From: Aquimarina mycalae
GTDB taxonomy: Bacteria; Bacteroidota; Bacteroidia; Flavobacteriales; Flavobacteriaceae
DNA: 64,000 bases
Assembly: GCF_029906345.1 (NCBI RefSeq)
Contig: NZ_JARYGY010000003.1
Coordinates: forward strand, 434,001-498,000
Direction of reading: 5' to 3'
Shown here: positions 46,834-55,608 of the stretch, in pieces
Numbering within the stretch: the first letter of the stretch is position 1
How the letters are laid out: each line of letters starts with the position of its first letter
Position numbers and translations under genes: made by a program
Notes under the pieces: generated by a model
What the model saw: only the letters and a program-made list of their open reading frames with translations
Told to the model about the DNA's origin: nothing
The model's database searches: none

Positions 46834-47005
46834 TTCAATAGTAGGCAGGTCTCCTGACTTGTAACATTTTTATCATCCTTCCCATCCAGTAACTAAGACA
46901 GTGGATATATATTGATAAAAACTATATGGTTACTTACAGTTGCGCGACAGTTCGTGATTCTCACACGATTCCCTATTAATTTACACTTAAGTAAAACCTA
47001 TATTG
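46834..47005 (-). ncRNA. Cobalamin (B12) riboswitch in the metE leader
   Basis: Read on the minus strand, the B12 box CAAGTCAGGAGACCTGCC (46861-46844) is preceded by AGGGAATCGTGTGAGAATCACG and AACTGTCGCGCAACTGTAA, the conserved J6/3 and P3-P5 segments. A GGTTTTAC near 47000-46992 begins the P1 strand. Order and spacing match class I cobalamin riboswitches. The metE ATG is about 180 bases downstream. A hairpin (CACCAAAAA / TTTTTGGTG, 46760-46790) lies between and may be part of the expression platform. The rest of 46659-47170 holds only promoters. Confidence 0.93.
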
Positions 47006-47170
47006 GTTGATCTAGAATTTTATGTAAAGAACTTTCTATACTATAAAAGTAACTTAAATAATGCTATGATCCTCCTAAAAAGACGCTAAAAGAATATTAT
47101 TAAACATTCATAATTTAAAACCAATCTTAACTTGATATTTAATAATTTTAGAATAGAAATATTTAAAATC

Positions 47171-47410
47171 ATGGAAAATAATATAAGAGGTGGCGATACT
47201 CCAATCCCTTGTCAATTAGAAGCAGATAAAAATTATGCTTGGTGTAGTTGTGGTCACAGTGTTGATCAACCATTCTGTAATGGCACTCATAAAAAAGAAG
47301 GAGGTACCAACCCTTTAATTTTTAGTGTAGAAGAAGCTAAAGAAGCCTATTTATGTACATGCAAACAAACCAGTAATCCTCCTTATTGCGATGGTTCACA
47401 TAAGAACTAA
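47171..47410 (+). CDS. Dual-CDGSH iron-sulfur protein
   Basis: The 79-residue protein carries two CDGSH-type 2Fe-2S sites: CSCGHSVDQPFCNGTH (about 23-38) and CTCKQTSNPPYCDGSH (about 62-77). Each has the C-x-C-x(n)-C-[DN]-G-[ST]-H ligand set of three Cys and one His. Such small two-site proteins are redox or iron-sulfur-transfer proteins. The ATG at 47171 is chosen because the upstream extension from TTG 47132 is low-complexity and unrelated to the family. It is monocistronic with its own terminator. Confidence 0.9.
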   Translation: MENNIRGGDTPIPCQLEADKNYAWCSCGHSVDQPFCNGTHKKEGGTNPLIFSVEEAKEAYLCTCKQTSNPPYCDGSHKN

Positions 47411-47413
47411 TTA

Positions 47414-47456
47414 AAAAACCCTATTCTATAATACAGAATAGGGCCTTATTTTTTTA
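47414..47456. terminator. Bidirectional intrinsic terminator
   Basis: AACCCTATTCT-ataatac-AGAATAGGGCCTTATTTTTTT lies between convergent genes. Confidence 0.85.
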
Positions 47457-47467
47457 TACGATTGTAG

Positions 47468-47881
47468 TTACGCTTCTTTATCAATCCAAGTAAACACAAT
47501 AGATGCTATCCTAGAAATAATAAACACAATGAACCCAAAAATTGGAGGAAGTGCTGAAACCTTTAACCCACCAGCAAATATAGTGGTAGAGATATTTCCT
47601 ATCGCCTCCAACTGATCAAACATTCCGACAATACCTATAAGTTGCCCTAGCATTCCCCAAACTAATGTTAACAAACCTATAGAATTTAGTAGTTTAATAT
47701 GTTTCTGTAGGTTATTATTGTTTTTTCTTATTGCTAACACACCTCTCACTATTAAAAAAAAGACGAGTAGTAACATGATTAAAATAGGAAACATAAAAAA
47801 CATTCCTCCTTCTTCTAATCTTTGAAAAAACTGAACAAACAGAAATGGGTTCTGTGCTTGCACTGTAGTTAGTGATATCAT
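47468..47881 (-). CDS. MotA/TolQ/ExbB-like small membrane protein
   Basis: The 137-residue protein has three transmembrane segments (about 27-46, 66-87 and 107-128). The region LLNSIGLLTLVWGMLGQLIGIVGMFDQLEAIGNIS resembles the G-x-x-G-T-V-x-G-M-x-x-x-F-x-x-x segment of ExbB/TolQ proton channels. It is shorter than ExbB (usually 220-250) and no ExbD partner is adjacent, so it may be a divergent channel or an orphan. Confidence 0.72.
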   Translation of the reverse strand: MISLTTVQAQNPFLFVQFFQRLEEGGMFFMFPILIMLLLVFFLIVRGVLAIRKNNNNLQKHIKLLNSIGLLTLVWGMLGQLIGIVGMFDQLEAIGNISTTIFAGGLKVSALPPIFGFIVFIISRIASIVFTWIDKEA

Positions 47882-48093
47882 AATTTATTTTTTGAATTAA
47901 ACATATTCAAAACTAGAATCTAAAGTTTTTGAAATATATTTTTTTCGTTCACTTACCAAATCCACATAGTTTTTAGCAGAATCAATACGATTTATAGAAA
48001 CACCTATCGAATCCTGCAATAAAGGAATCTAAAATGGTTATTCATCCAAAAATAAGGTATGGAAAATAAAAATTACTGATATTGTAGGCTAAT

Positions 48094-49170
48094 ATGGTTT
48101 CTAAAGACATTATTCTTAAAAAAGTTGCAACAATATTACTGCATACCATATTTTGGGTGATTGTGCTTTTCTCGTACACATATTTTTTCGGTTATAACAC
48201 AGAAGACATTAATTATGTTTTCTCTTTTTCTCTTTTTTTAATGCCTGTAACTATTGGCACTACCTATACAGTTACCGATATATTAATACCTAAATATCTA
48301 ATTAAAGAAAAATACTTTCATTGCATTCTGTATAGTGTTTATACAATGATTATCTCTGCTTTTTTTATTGTTATTTCCTTTTTTTACGGCTTGATATTCT
48401 TATCCTCACTTAAATATGAAGGAATGGCTCCGATGACCAGAAGTCCTTTTTTTCTATTTATTGCAGTGTACTTTGTAGTTTTTATTGCCAGTGCTTTAAG
48501 TTTAGCAAAACATAATTATCAGTCTACAACTGCCAATCAAGAACTGAAAAATAGAATTTTAGAAGCTCAATTGAAGCTAAAAGAACAAGAGTTGAATTAT
48601 CTAAAAATGCAAATTCACCCGCATTTCTTATTCAACACACTAAATACATTGTATGGTTTTGCATTAAAGAAATCTAATCATACACCAGAAATGATATTAA
48701 AATTATCCAATCTATTGGATTATCTACTATATCAATCAGATAAACCATTGGTTACTTTGAAGGAAGAAATAGATCACATTAAAGATTATGTAGCACTAGA
48801 ACAAATGCGTTTTAGTGATGTATTAGATATCTCTTTACAATTTGAAAATGTAAACGATACCATACAGGTAGCTCCGATGTTGTTAATCCCATTTGTAGAA
48901 AACAGTTTTAAGCATGGACAAATTGTAGATAAAAAGTTATCAATATATATGCGCCTAAAATGTGTGGATAATGAAATTCATTTTTCCATAACAAATTCTA
49001 TCTATCCATCCGACGAAAAGGATAATAAAGGAATCGGGTTAAGTAACATCAGAAAACGACTATCATTAGTCTATAAAGATAATCACGATCTTAACATATC
49101 GAAAGATCAGAACCTGTATACTGTAGAATTAATCTTAAAAAACCTAAAAACTCCTACTAATGAGTTCTAA
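48094..49170 (+). CDS. LytS/YpdA-type sensor histidine kinase
   Basis: The 358-residue protein has four hydrophobic segments (about 12-30, 38-60, 74-104 and 112-133). A coiled-coil linker (NQELKNRILEAQLKLKEQELN) leads to the His_kinase domain (QIHPHFLFNTLNTLYG, phosphorylated His near residue 174). The HATPase ends the chain, with LLIPFVENSFKHG (N box) and KGIGLSNIRKRL (G box). It pairs with the LytTR regulator, whose start overlaps its last 11 bases. The signal it senses is unknown. Confidence 0.93.
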   Translation: MVSKDIILKKVATILLHTIFWVIVLFSYTYFFGYNTEDINYVFSFSLFLMPVTIGTTYTVTDILIPKYLIKEKYFHCILYSVYTMIISAFFIVISFFYGLIFLSSLKYEGMAPMTRSPFFLFIAVYFVVFIASALSLAKHNYQSTTANQELKNRILEAQLKLKEQELNYLKMQIHPHFLFNTLNTLYGFALKKSNHTPEMILKLSNLLDYLLYQSDKPLVTLKEEIDHIKDYVALEQMRFSDVLDISLQFENVNDTIQVAPMLLIPFVENSFKHGQIVDKKLSIYMRLKCVDNEIHFSITNSIYPSDEKDNKGIGLSNIRKRLSLVYKDNHDLNISKDQNLYTVELILKNLKTPTNEF

Positions 49171-49870
49171 AATATCATGCATCATTGTAGACGATGAACC
49201 TACTGCAAGAGATATTATCGCTGATCATTTGACAAGAATTGATCGTATTGAAGTAGTTGCGATATGCAATAATGCATTAGAGGCATTTAATTGTATTAAT
49301 TCTCAAAAAGTAGATTTGATTTTTCTGGATATCAATATGCCTGAAATATCTGGGATTTCTTTTGCTAAATCCATTAACAAAGAGATCAAAATCATTTTCA
49401 CCACAGCATACAGAGAATATGCCATCGATGGGTTCGACTTACATGCGGTAGATTATTTACTAAAACCTATTTCTTTTGAAAGACTCCTTAATGCAGTCAA
49501 CAATTACTTCGAGATACATCATAAAGCTTCACCTATAAAAAATCAGGAAATAAAACCAAATGAATTTATTTTTGTTCGGTCTGAACGTAGAATGAAAAAA
49601 ATAGATTTTGCTGAAATTATCTATGTAGAAAGTTATAATGATTATCTCAAAATCCATTGTACTCAGGAAACCATTGTAACCAGAGAAACCATTAGTAATA
49701 TTGAGGCAAAACTACCAGTTCAACAATTTATGAGAACACACCGTTCCTTCATCATCTCCATACAAAAAATTGATTCTTTTTCTAATGAAGAATTAGTGTT
49801 AAACAACAAATCCATTCCCATCAGTAGAAATTATAAGAGTGAAGTACTAAATAGATTAGAAAATATCTAA
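49160..49870 (+). CDS. LytTR-family response regulator
   Basis: The 236-residue protein has a receiver domain (IIVDDEPTARDII; phospho-acceptor D57 in LIFLDINMPEISG; FTTAY and KPISFERL). A LytTR DNA-binding domain covers about 135-236 (FIFVRSERRMKKIDFAEIIYVESYNDYLKIHC, then MRTHRSFIISIQKID and IPISRNY). It forms an operon with the preceding kinase gene. Targets cannot be read from this window. The convergent hybrid regulator gene ends 12 bp away. Confidence 0.95.
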   Translation: MSSKISCIIVDDEPTARDIIADHLTRIDRIEVVAICNNALEAFNCINSQKVDLIFLDINMPEISGISFAKSINKEIKIIFTTAYREYAIDGFDLHAVDYLLKPISFERLLNAVNNYFEIHHKASPIKNQEIKPNEFIFVRSERRMKKIDFAEIIYVESYNDYLKIHCTQETIVTRETISNIEAKLPVQQFMRTHRSFIISIQKIDSFSNEELVLNNKSIPISRNYKSEVLNRLENI

Positions 49871-49882
49871 AGGATCATCTGC

Positions 49883-52800
49883 TTAAAAGTATGCACTTGG
49901 TTTCTTCCCGAACCTATCTTCATATAACTGAGAAAAGCGCCAGACATTACTCATACCAATCGTGTAAGCAACCGCTTTTACACTTCGATATGTTTTGAGT
50001 TCTAATAATTCTCTTCCTTTTTGTAATGCTACTTCCTGTTGGAATTTTTTCGGTGTTAATCCAGTTATTCTTTTGATTTTTCGTTGAAACTGTCGTTGAC
50101 TTAGAAAAAATTTATCAGCCAAAGTTGCAATATTAAATTCAGTATTCTCCAGTTCTCCTCCTATTATAATTTCTACCTCTTTTAGCCAATCAACATCTGT
50201 CTGCTTTATATCTTGTTCAAAACTTAGTTCTTCGGATACGATACTTCCAATTTGTAATTCTTTTATTTCTTCCTGTATTTCTTTTGCAACTATTTGGCGT
50301 ACTTTGTATCTCTGCAACAAATTATGAACACGTGCCATGAGCTCCTCTGGAGAAAAAGGTTTACTCAGATAATCATCAACACCAATGGTCAAAGCCTGTA
50401 GCCTATTATCCGAATTGTCCAATGCCGTAAGCATAACAACAGGAAGGTGTCTATAGGATTCATGATCTTTTAACTCTTGTAACAGCTCATATCCATCCAT
50501 CTCTGGCATCATTACATCAGAGATTACTAAATCAATCTTCTCCTTACCAAGAACGGATAAGGCCTGTTTACCGTTATTAGCAACAAAAGTATGGTATTTA
50601 TGATCCAACAATTGCTGAATAAATCGCTGCATATCTGGATGATCTTCTACAATTAATACAGTGTAAGGATGTGTATCTTTTGCTGTATCTTTTTCGATTA
50701 GTAACAGCTCACTTGCTTCTTCCTCTTCTTCATGGGAATCCCATCCAGATACAGAAGTATCTGGAGTTTCTATAGCTTTATATGCCAACGTTAGTAAAAA
50801 GGTGCTTCCTTCCCCTAATTTGCTTTTCACAGTGATCTCTCCGTTCATCAATTGCACTAATTCTTTAGCTAACGCTAATCCAATACCTGTACCTCCTTGT
50901 AAGCTATCATCGGATGTTTTGCTCTGAAAAAAACGATCAAAAATATAAGGGAGATCCTCTTCAGGAATTCCAGAACCTGTATCGATGACACTAAATTGTA
51001 ATTGATCTTCATCAATGACAGCAGAAAATGTCACCGATCCTCCTGAAGGCGTATGTTTAATTGCATTAGATAATAGGTTATTAATTACTTTTTCAAGGCT
51101 ATCTCTATCCAACAACACATAGGTATCTTCTGAGATATCTGAAGTCATTTTATAATGAATATCCAAATGCTGTGTTAACGAATCAAAATTACTTACGACA
51201 CGTCGTAAAAAAGGAATGATAGCAACTTCATCTTCATGTAATTCTAATTTATTGGACTCCAGTTTAGAGAGGTCCAGAATATCATTCACCAAACCTTTTA
51301 ATTGTTTCGCATTACGCTCCACCATTTTTAATTGTACTTTTTGGTTTATGCTCAAAGGATCCTTTTGACTAGAAAGCATATATTGAATGGGACTACTAAT
51401 CAACGTAAGTGGGGTACGTAATTCATGAGATACATTAGCATATAATCGCGATTTAGACTCATCCAGTTCTTCTAATGCTCTTTTTTGTCGGGCGATTTCT
51501 TCATTCTGAGAACGCAATAAAGAATTTGCTTTCTTTTTGTTCTTAAAGTTTCGGTATAAAGTAAACGCAATACCAATAAAGGCCAGAGAGATGATAATAG
51601 CAATATAGGTAATCCATCTATTTCGATCTAATTTTCGTTGCTGTATGGCCTCTTCCTGTTGTCTTTGGAAAGCTGCCTGCTGCTGTTGCTTATCAAAATT
51701 ATAGGACATCTCCTTTTGGACCAAAGCACGTGTATTGGATTCATTAAAAAGTGAATCTTTGGTTGATTGGTATAAATCCAATGCCTCAAAAGCTTTCTCA
51801 TATTGTCCACTTTCTTTATATATTGGATACAAGTATTTCGAAACAGAGTTTATTGTAGAAAAATCATTAGTAGTAATAACATCTTGCATTGTTTTTTCAA
51901 AAAATCTAAGAGCATGATCTTTTTTCCCTTTTAATAAATAGTTCTTCCCAAAAGCGATATTAAATTGCGATGTAAGTTCTTTATTACATTTCGATGCAAT
52001 AGGAATACCTTTATTTAAATTATACAAAGCAGAATCTGGTTGCCTTAACCCATGATATGCAAACCCTATTGCTAAATAACTATTAGCCATATTACAACTA
52101 TCTTTAAAAACCTTATACTGGTTTAAAGCCTGTACAGCATATTTTAAAGATTCATTATACTTACCAATTGTAGTAGTCATTTTACTTAAATTATTTTTTG
52201 CAAAAGCAATGGCTGAAGAATCCTTTGCCAAAATATAGCTATCCAAAGATTTTTGTAGGTATTTTATCGCTTTCTCATCTTGGTTTTGGTCTGAATAAAC
52301 GCTAGATATATTGCCATAATAAATACCTTTTCTATTATGATTTTTTAGTTTTTCAGCTCCTTTCAAAGCTTCAAAGTAATATTTAAGAGCAAGATCTATT
52401 TGGTTATACTTATCATACATAAACCCCAACGAATTATACAAAACGGAGGCTTTTTCTATATTTCCTTTTTCTTTATAGTAACTAGCACTCTTATTAAGAT
52501 AATAAACAGCCGAATCCTTTTGACCCATCTTCGAAAAGTAGTGTCCTAATAAATACATACTATGATTTATAAGGTCATCATCACCTATTTCTTTGCGTAA
52601 TTTTAAACTGGTTTGGTAGCTTTTTAATGATTGATCTTGTTGTCCATCCCTCAAATAAATAGTTGCTATATTATCTAATATACTAGCCAAATCTTTTTTA
52701 TTTCCCAATTGCTCAGATATATCAGCTGCATTTTCGCAATTAATAATAGCATCTTTATAGTTACCCTGACTTGCGAAAATGATCCCAAGATAATTATATG

Positions 52801-53452
52801 CGTTAACCATATTTGATAAGCTTCCTTTAAGCTTACTATCTTCTAAATCCTTTTTCGCATAATACACTGATTTATCATAGTCTTTTTTGATAAATGAAAT
52901 AGCACATAAGCTTGTATAAGGTGAATCTATAATTCTCTTGTTTTTTTCAGGTAGCTTATTATAAACAGTAAGGCTTTTATCAAAATATGTTTTTGCTTCT
53001 ATAATATTTTCTATCCTTTCATAACTTACTCCAATAAGATTAAACATTCTTGCTGTTAAAGTATGATAATCTTTTACTTCACTAATACTTAAAATTTCTT
53101 GGTATAAGATTATAGCCTTCTTTATATTTTCTTTTTTTTGATTATCTGAATCATTTTTCTCTAGCAGAATATCTCCTCGAAATGATTTTATAAACAATTC
53201 AGATTCTTCATCATTTACTTTTCTAGCCAACTTCATACCTTCATTGATATACTCGTCAACAAAATCATAATCATATTCTCCTTCTAAAAACTGATTAATT
53301 ATTTTTTTATATGCAAGTAGTTTCTTATCACTTGAAACGTCCGATTCAATCACAGAAGTCAAACTATCTATAACCTTCTCTTTTTGAGAAAAAATATGAT
53401 TACTACCTAGTAAGCAAAGAAAAAATATGATTAGAGGGAACTTTGTTTGCAT
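49883..53452 (-). CDS. TPR-sensor hybrid histidine kinase with receiver and AraC DNA-binding domains
   Basis: This 1189-residue one-protein two-component regulator has a signal peptide (LIIFFLCLLGSNHIFSQ). An array of TPR motifs (about 60-570; MVNAYNYLGIIFASQGNYKDAI is one) should lie in the periplasm, followed by a transmembrane helix (about 617-637). Then come HisKA (NVSHELRTPL, near 674), HATPase (N box DRDSLEKVINNLLSNAIKHT, GGTGIGLALAKELV), a receiver (VLIVEDHPDMQRFI; phospho-Asp in ISDVMMPEMDG, near 978) and an AraC HTH (about 1085-1189). Classic Bacteroidota HTCS use beta-propeller sensors; the TPR sensor is a variant. It is divergent from a secreted-protein operon with 20-bp repeats, likely its targets. 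Confidence 0.93.
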   Translation of the reverse strand: MQTKFPLIIFFLCLLGSNHIFSQKEKVIDSLTSVIESDVSSDKKLLAYKKIINQFLEGEYDYDFVDEYINEGMKLARKVNDEESELFIKSFRGDILLEKNDSDNQKKENIKKAIILYQEILSISEVKDYHTLTARMFNLIGVSYERIENIIEAKTYFDKSLTVYNKLPEKNKRIIDSPYTSLCAISFIKKDYDKSVYYAKKDLEDSKLKGSLSNMVNAYNYLGIIFASQGNYKDAIINCENAADISEQLGNKKDLASILDNIATIYLRDGQQDQSLKSYQTSLKLRKEIGDDDLINHSMYLLGHYFSKMGQKDSAVYYLNKSASYYKEKGNIEKASVLYNSLGFMYDKYNQIDLALKYYFEALKGAEKLKNHNRKGIYYGNISSVYSDQNQDEKAIKYLQKSLDSYILAKDSSAIAFAKNNLSKMTTTIGKYNESLKYAVQALNQYKVFKDSCNMANSYLAIGFAYHGLRQPDSALYNLNKGIPIASKCNKELTSQFNIAFGKNYLLKGKKDHALRFFEKTMQDVITTNDFSTINSVSKYLYPIYKESGQYEKAFEALDLYQSTKDSLFNESNTRALVQKEMSYNFDKQQQQAAFQRQQEEAIQQRKLDRNRWITYIAIIISLAFIGIAFTLYRNFKNKKKANSLLRSQNEEIARQKRALEELDESKSRLYANVSHELRTPLTLISSPIQYMLSSQKDPLSINQKVQLKMVERNAKQLKGLVNDILDLSKLESNKLELHEDEVAIIPFLRRVVSNFDSLTQHLDIHYKMTSDISEDTYVLLDRDSLEKVINNLLSNAIKHTPSGGSVTFSAVIDEDQLQFSVIDTGSGIPEEDLPYIFDRFFQSKTSDDSLQGGTGIGLALAKELVQLMNGEITVKSKLGEGSTFLLTLAYKAIETPDTSVSGWDSHEEEEEASELLLIEKDTAKDTHPYTVLIVEDHPDMQRFIQQLLDHKYHTFVANNGKQALSVLGKEKIDLVISDVMMPEMDGYELLQELKDHESYRHLPVVMLTALDNSDNRLQALTIGVDDYLSKPFSPEELMARVHNLLQRYKVRQIVAKEIQEEIKELQIGSIVSEELSFEQDIKQTDVDWLKEVEIIIGGELENTEFNIATLADKFFLSQRQFQRKIKRITGLTPKKFQQEVALQKGRELLELKTYRSVKAVAYTIGMSNVWRFSQLYEDRFGKKPSAYF

Positions 53453-53571
53453 AAATCAGTTGTTAAGAATACGTTAATTCTCTTAAATATATTAAATATT
53501 AATGACCAAAAGCCCTTCTCATAGAAAAAAGCGGGGAAACCTACCTTCTATCATCTTTATACATTACATGC

Positions 53572-53651
53572 ATGTCGCGTTTTGTCTATTCATGTCCAAT
53601 CTTGTATAGAAATGTCCATCTATGAACGGCGATGTCCATTTTTGGCTATTC
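53572..53651 (+). repeat. Four 20-bp direct repeats, candidate binding array of the hybrid AraC regulator
   Basis: ATGTC units start at 53572, 53592, 53612 and 53632, exactly 20 bp apart. All share T-G at positions 12-13. Positions 1-6 are ATGTCG, ATGTCC, ATGTCC and ATGTCC. The last unit, ATGTCCATTTTTGG, nearly matches the unit at 36124. The array ends 19 bp before a TATGTTTG -7 box, covering the region where an activator would contact RNA polymerase. Confidence 0.8.
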
Positions 53652-53670
53652 GCTAACTAACTGACATACT

Positions 53671-53678
53671 TATGTTTG
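53671..53678 (+). promoter_or_regulatory. -7 box of the secreted-protein operon
   Basis: TATGTTTG matches TAnnTTTG. Transcription would begin near 53685, about 37 bases before the first ORF at 53722. Confidence 0.6.
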
Positions 53679-53721
53679 CAATCATAAATCACAAGCTCTA
53701 TTTATAAACAATATAAAAACT

Positions 53722-53946
53722 ATGATTATGTCAATTACAACTATACATCTACGAATAAGTACATCTACTAAAGCTAAATATGAATTATTAGCTAAAGTTA
53801 ACCTTATGATAATACTACTATTAGGACTTATTATCTATAGGGTAAACGCATAAGGTGGTAGTAATTTAGAATCCACAAAACCAGATATCACTAATGCTGG
53901 TAAAATTAATCAACAGTCAAAAGGATTCAATTATTCATCATTATAG
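53722..53946 (+). pseudogene. Small exported protein interrupted by an in-frame stop
   Basis: ATG 53722 opens a 43-residue frame ending VNLMIILLLGLIIYRVNA then TAA (53851-53853). The same frame continues as GGSNLESTKPDITNAGKIN and on to a TAG at 53944-53946. With CAA in place of TAA it would read NAQGGS, a typical signal-peptide cleavage site, giving a 74-residue secreted protein. It lies right after the operon promoter and 44 bp before the next gene. Alternatively the 43-residue membrane peptide is real on its own. I recognise no family. Confidence 0.5.
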
Positions 53947-53990
53947 CCTTCAAAAGAAACAGAAAATTAAAAAAATAAAATCCATTTATT

Positions 53991-55583
53991 ATGAAAAATA
54001 TCCACAAACAAAACAGTAATAATGTATTATTTACAAAAACCTTTACTTTACTTACATTCTTATTAGTAGGTTTCAATATAGGTAACCTTAACGCTCAAAC
54101 ATGGACTGATAAATTAGGAAATGCCGAGAAATTTAAATTGGATGAACTGGTCATTAATACCGATTTTACCTCGAATGATAGAAGCGCACATCTTATCCTT
54201 AATGCTGGTAAAAAAAATCCATCTAGCGGATATAAAAAATATCATACGTGGCTTCTATCCAGTGATAAGGATAATGGGAATTTTTATATCTCTAATGCGA
54301 GCTACAACGACAGTAATACAATACCAAAATTTAATCACCTAGCAATTTTTGAAAGGGATGGAGATTTAGCAATCGATGGCCGTCTGAAATCCAAAAATTT
54401 GCAATTAGATTATGACATGAGATTAAATGGTAGTGAACATAAGGGAGTATTTCTTGGAGAAGGGATTGGTGATTACATTTTATATAGTTCCCCTTACAAA
54501 CGTTTTGTTTCATTAAATGCTGAACAAAGTATTTCCTTTGTCGTAGATAAGCCAAAAACCTTGGATGAGGTTGTAAATCCACAATTTGAAATTAGCGAAG
54601 GTTTGGCAGAAATGAAGGTTCCTTTAGAAATTGAGTCATCGGCAGCTATTGATTTAGATGTAAAAGGTGATATCAAAGCTACAAAAATACACTTAGAGGA
54701 ACTAAAATTAGGAAATACAACTTTTACCGAAAGTAATTTAACAGGAGGGGTTTCTCATTCAACGATAGATCCCAAGGAATATAAAGAATTCGAACGCCGC
54801 ACCAATATGGCACTTCTTGCACTAGGAGGAATATCTGCTGTTAATACAGCAGGAAATGTTTTAAATAGCTTGGCCATAGCAACTGGTGAAGCTTTTGATG
54901 CTGCTGAACTAGCTATTGATGCTATAGAAGGAGGAGCAGAAGTAAAAACTGATATAAAGGAAAAACTTGACAATCGTGCTACAAAGAAAAGATTACGAGC
55001 CCTTGAGAAAAATTTTAAAACAAAAACTGGCTTACGGGGTATATTGGGCAGAATAACAGGAAATAAGGAATGGATAAATTTTGAAATAAAAAACGATATT
55101 ACTTCACAGGAAGGTTCTATTAGTGCCAAAAAGGGAATTATTACAGGAAAGACTATAGTAGCTACAAACAATATTACTGCAAAAAAATTAGTAATTGATG
55201 ATAAGGGTTCGCAAGATGACGCTGCCGAAGTAGAGATAAAAGGGGATTTGGTTGCAAAACGTATCGCCTTAAGTAGTAATACTACAAATTTTAAGAAATG
55301 GGCAGATTATGTATTTGCTAATGACTATAGATTGCGCTCATTAACCGAGGTAGAGAGATATATCAAATCAAATAAGCATTTACCAGAGGTTCCTTCTGCA
55401 AAGGAAGTAGCAGAAAATGGATTTGATCTTTTTGATATGAATGCTACATTACTTAAAAAAGTAGAAGAACTTACTCTGTATACTATAGCACAAGAAAAAC
55501 AACTCAAAAGACAAACAAAACATATAAAAAGGCAAGAAGAGCGTTTGCAAAAGTTGGAAACACTTTTGCTAGAGGAAAAATAA
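53991..55583 (+). CDS. Secreted tail-fibre-like protein with C-terminal coiled coil
   Basis: The 530-residue protein has a signal peptide (FLLVGFNIGNLNAQ). A first beta-rich part (40-230) has phrases such as HLAIFERDGDLAIDGRLKSKNL, followed by an Ala-rich helical middle (ALLALGGISAVNTAGNVL). The tail (about 430-530: NFKKWADYVFANDYRLRSLTE, YIKSNKHLPEVPSAKEV, ATLLKKVEELTLYTIAQEKQ) matches a Bacteroidota end region found in tail-fibre-like and S74-related proteins, finishing in a coiled coil. It is probably a trimeric surface or secreted fibre. It is 25 bp from the next gene in the same operon. Confidence 0.72.
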   Translation: MKNIHKQNSNNVLFTKTFTLLTFLLVGFNIGNLNAQTWTDKLGNAEKFKLDELVINTDFTSNDRSAHLILNAGKKNPSSGYKKYHTWLLSSDKDNGNFYISNASYNDSNTIPKFNHLAIFERDGDLAIDGRLKSKNLQLDYDMRLNGSEHKGVFLGEGIGDYILYSSPYKRFVSLNAEQSISFVVDKPKTLDEVVNPQFEISEGLAEMKVPLEIESSAAIDLDVKGDIKATKIHLEELKLGNTTFTESNLTGGVSHSTIDPKEYKEFERRTNMALLALGGISAVNTAGNVLNSLAIATGEAFDAAELAIDAIEGGAEVKTDIKEKLDNRATKKRLRALEKNFKTKTGLRGILGRITGNKEWINFEIKNDITSQEGSISAKKGIITGKTIVATNNITAKKLVIDDKGSQDDAAEVEIKGDLVAKRIALSSNTTNFKKWADYVFANDYRLRSLTEVERYIKSNKHLPEVPSAKEVAENGFDLFDMNATLLKKVEELTLYTIAQEKQLKRQTKHIKRQEERLQKLETLLLEEK

Positions 55584-55608
55584 ATTAATTTTTAAAAGAT
55601 AAAAAGTA

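Noticed and set aside
47132-47170. TTG start for the CDGSH protein
   Set aside because: The ATG at 47171 directly precedes the conserved domain.
53572-53651. The 20-bp repeats as a CRISPR-like array
   Set aside because: Units are degenerate with no constant repeat and spacer structure, period 20 is far too short, and no cas genes are present.
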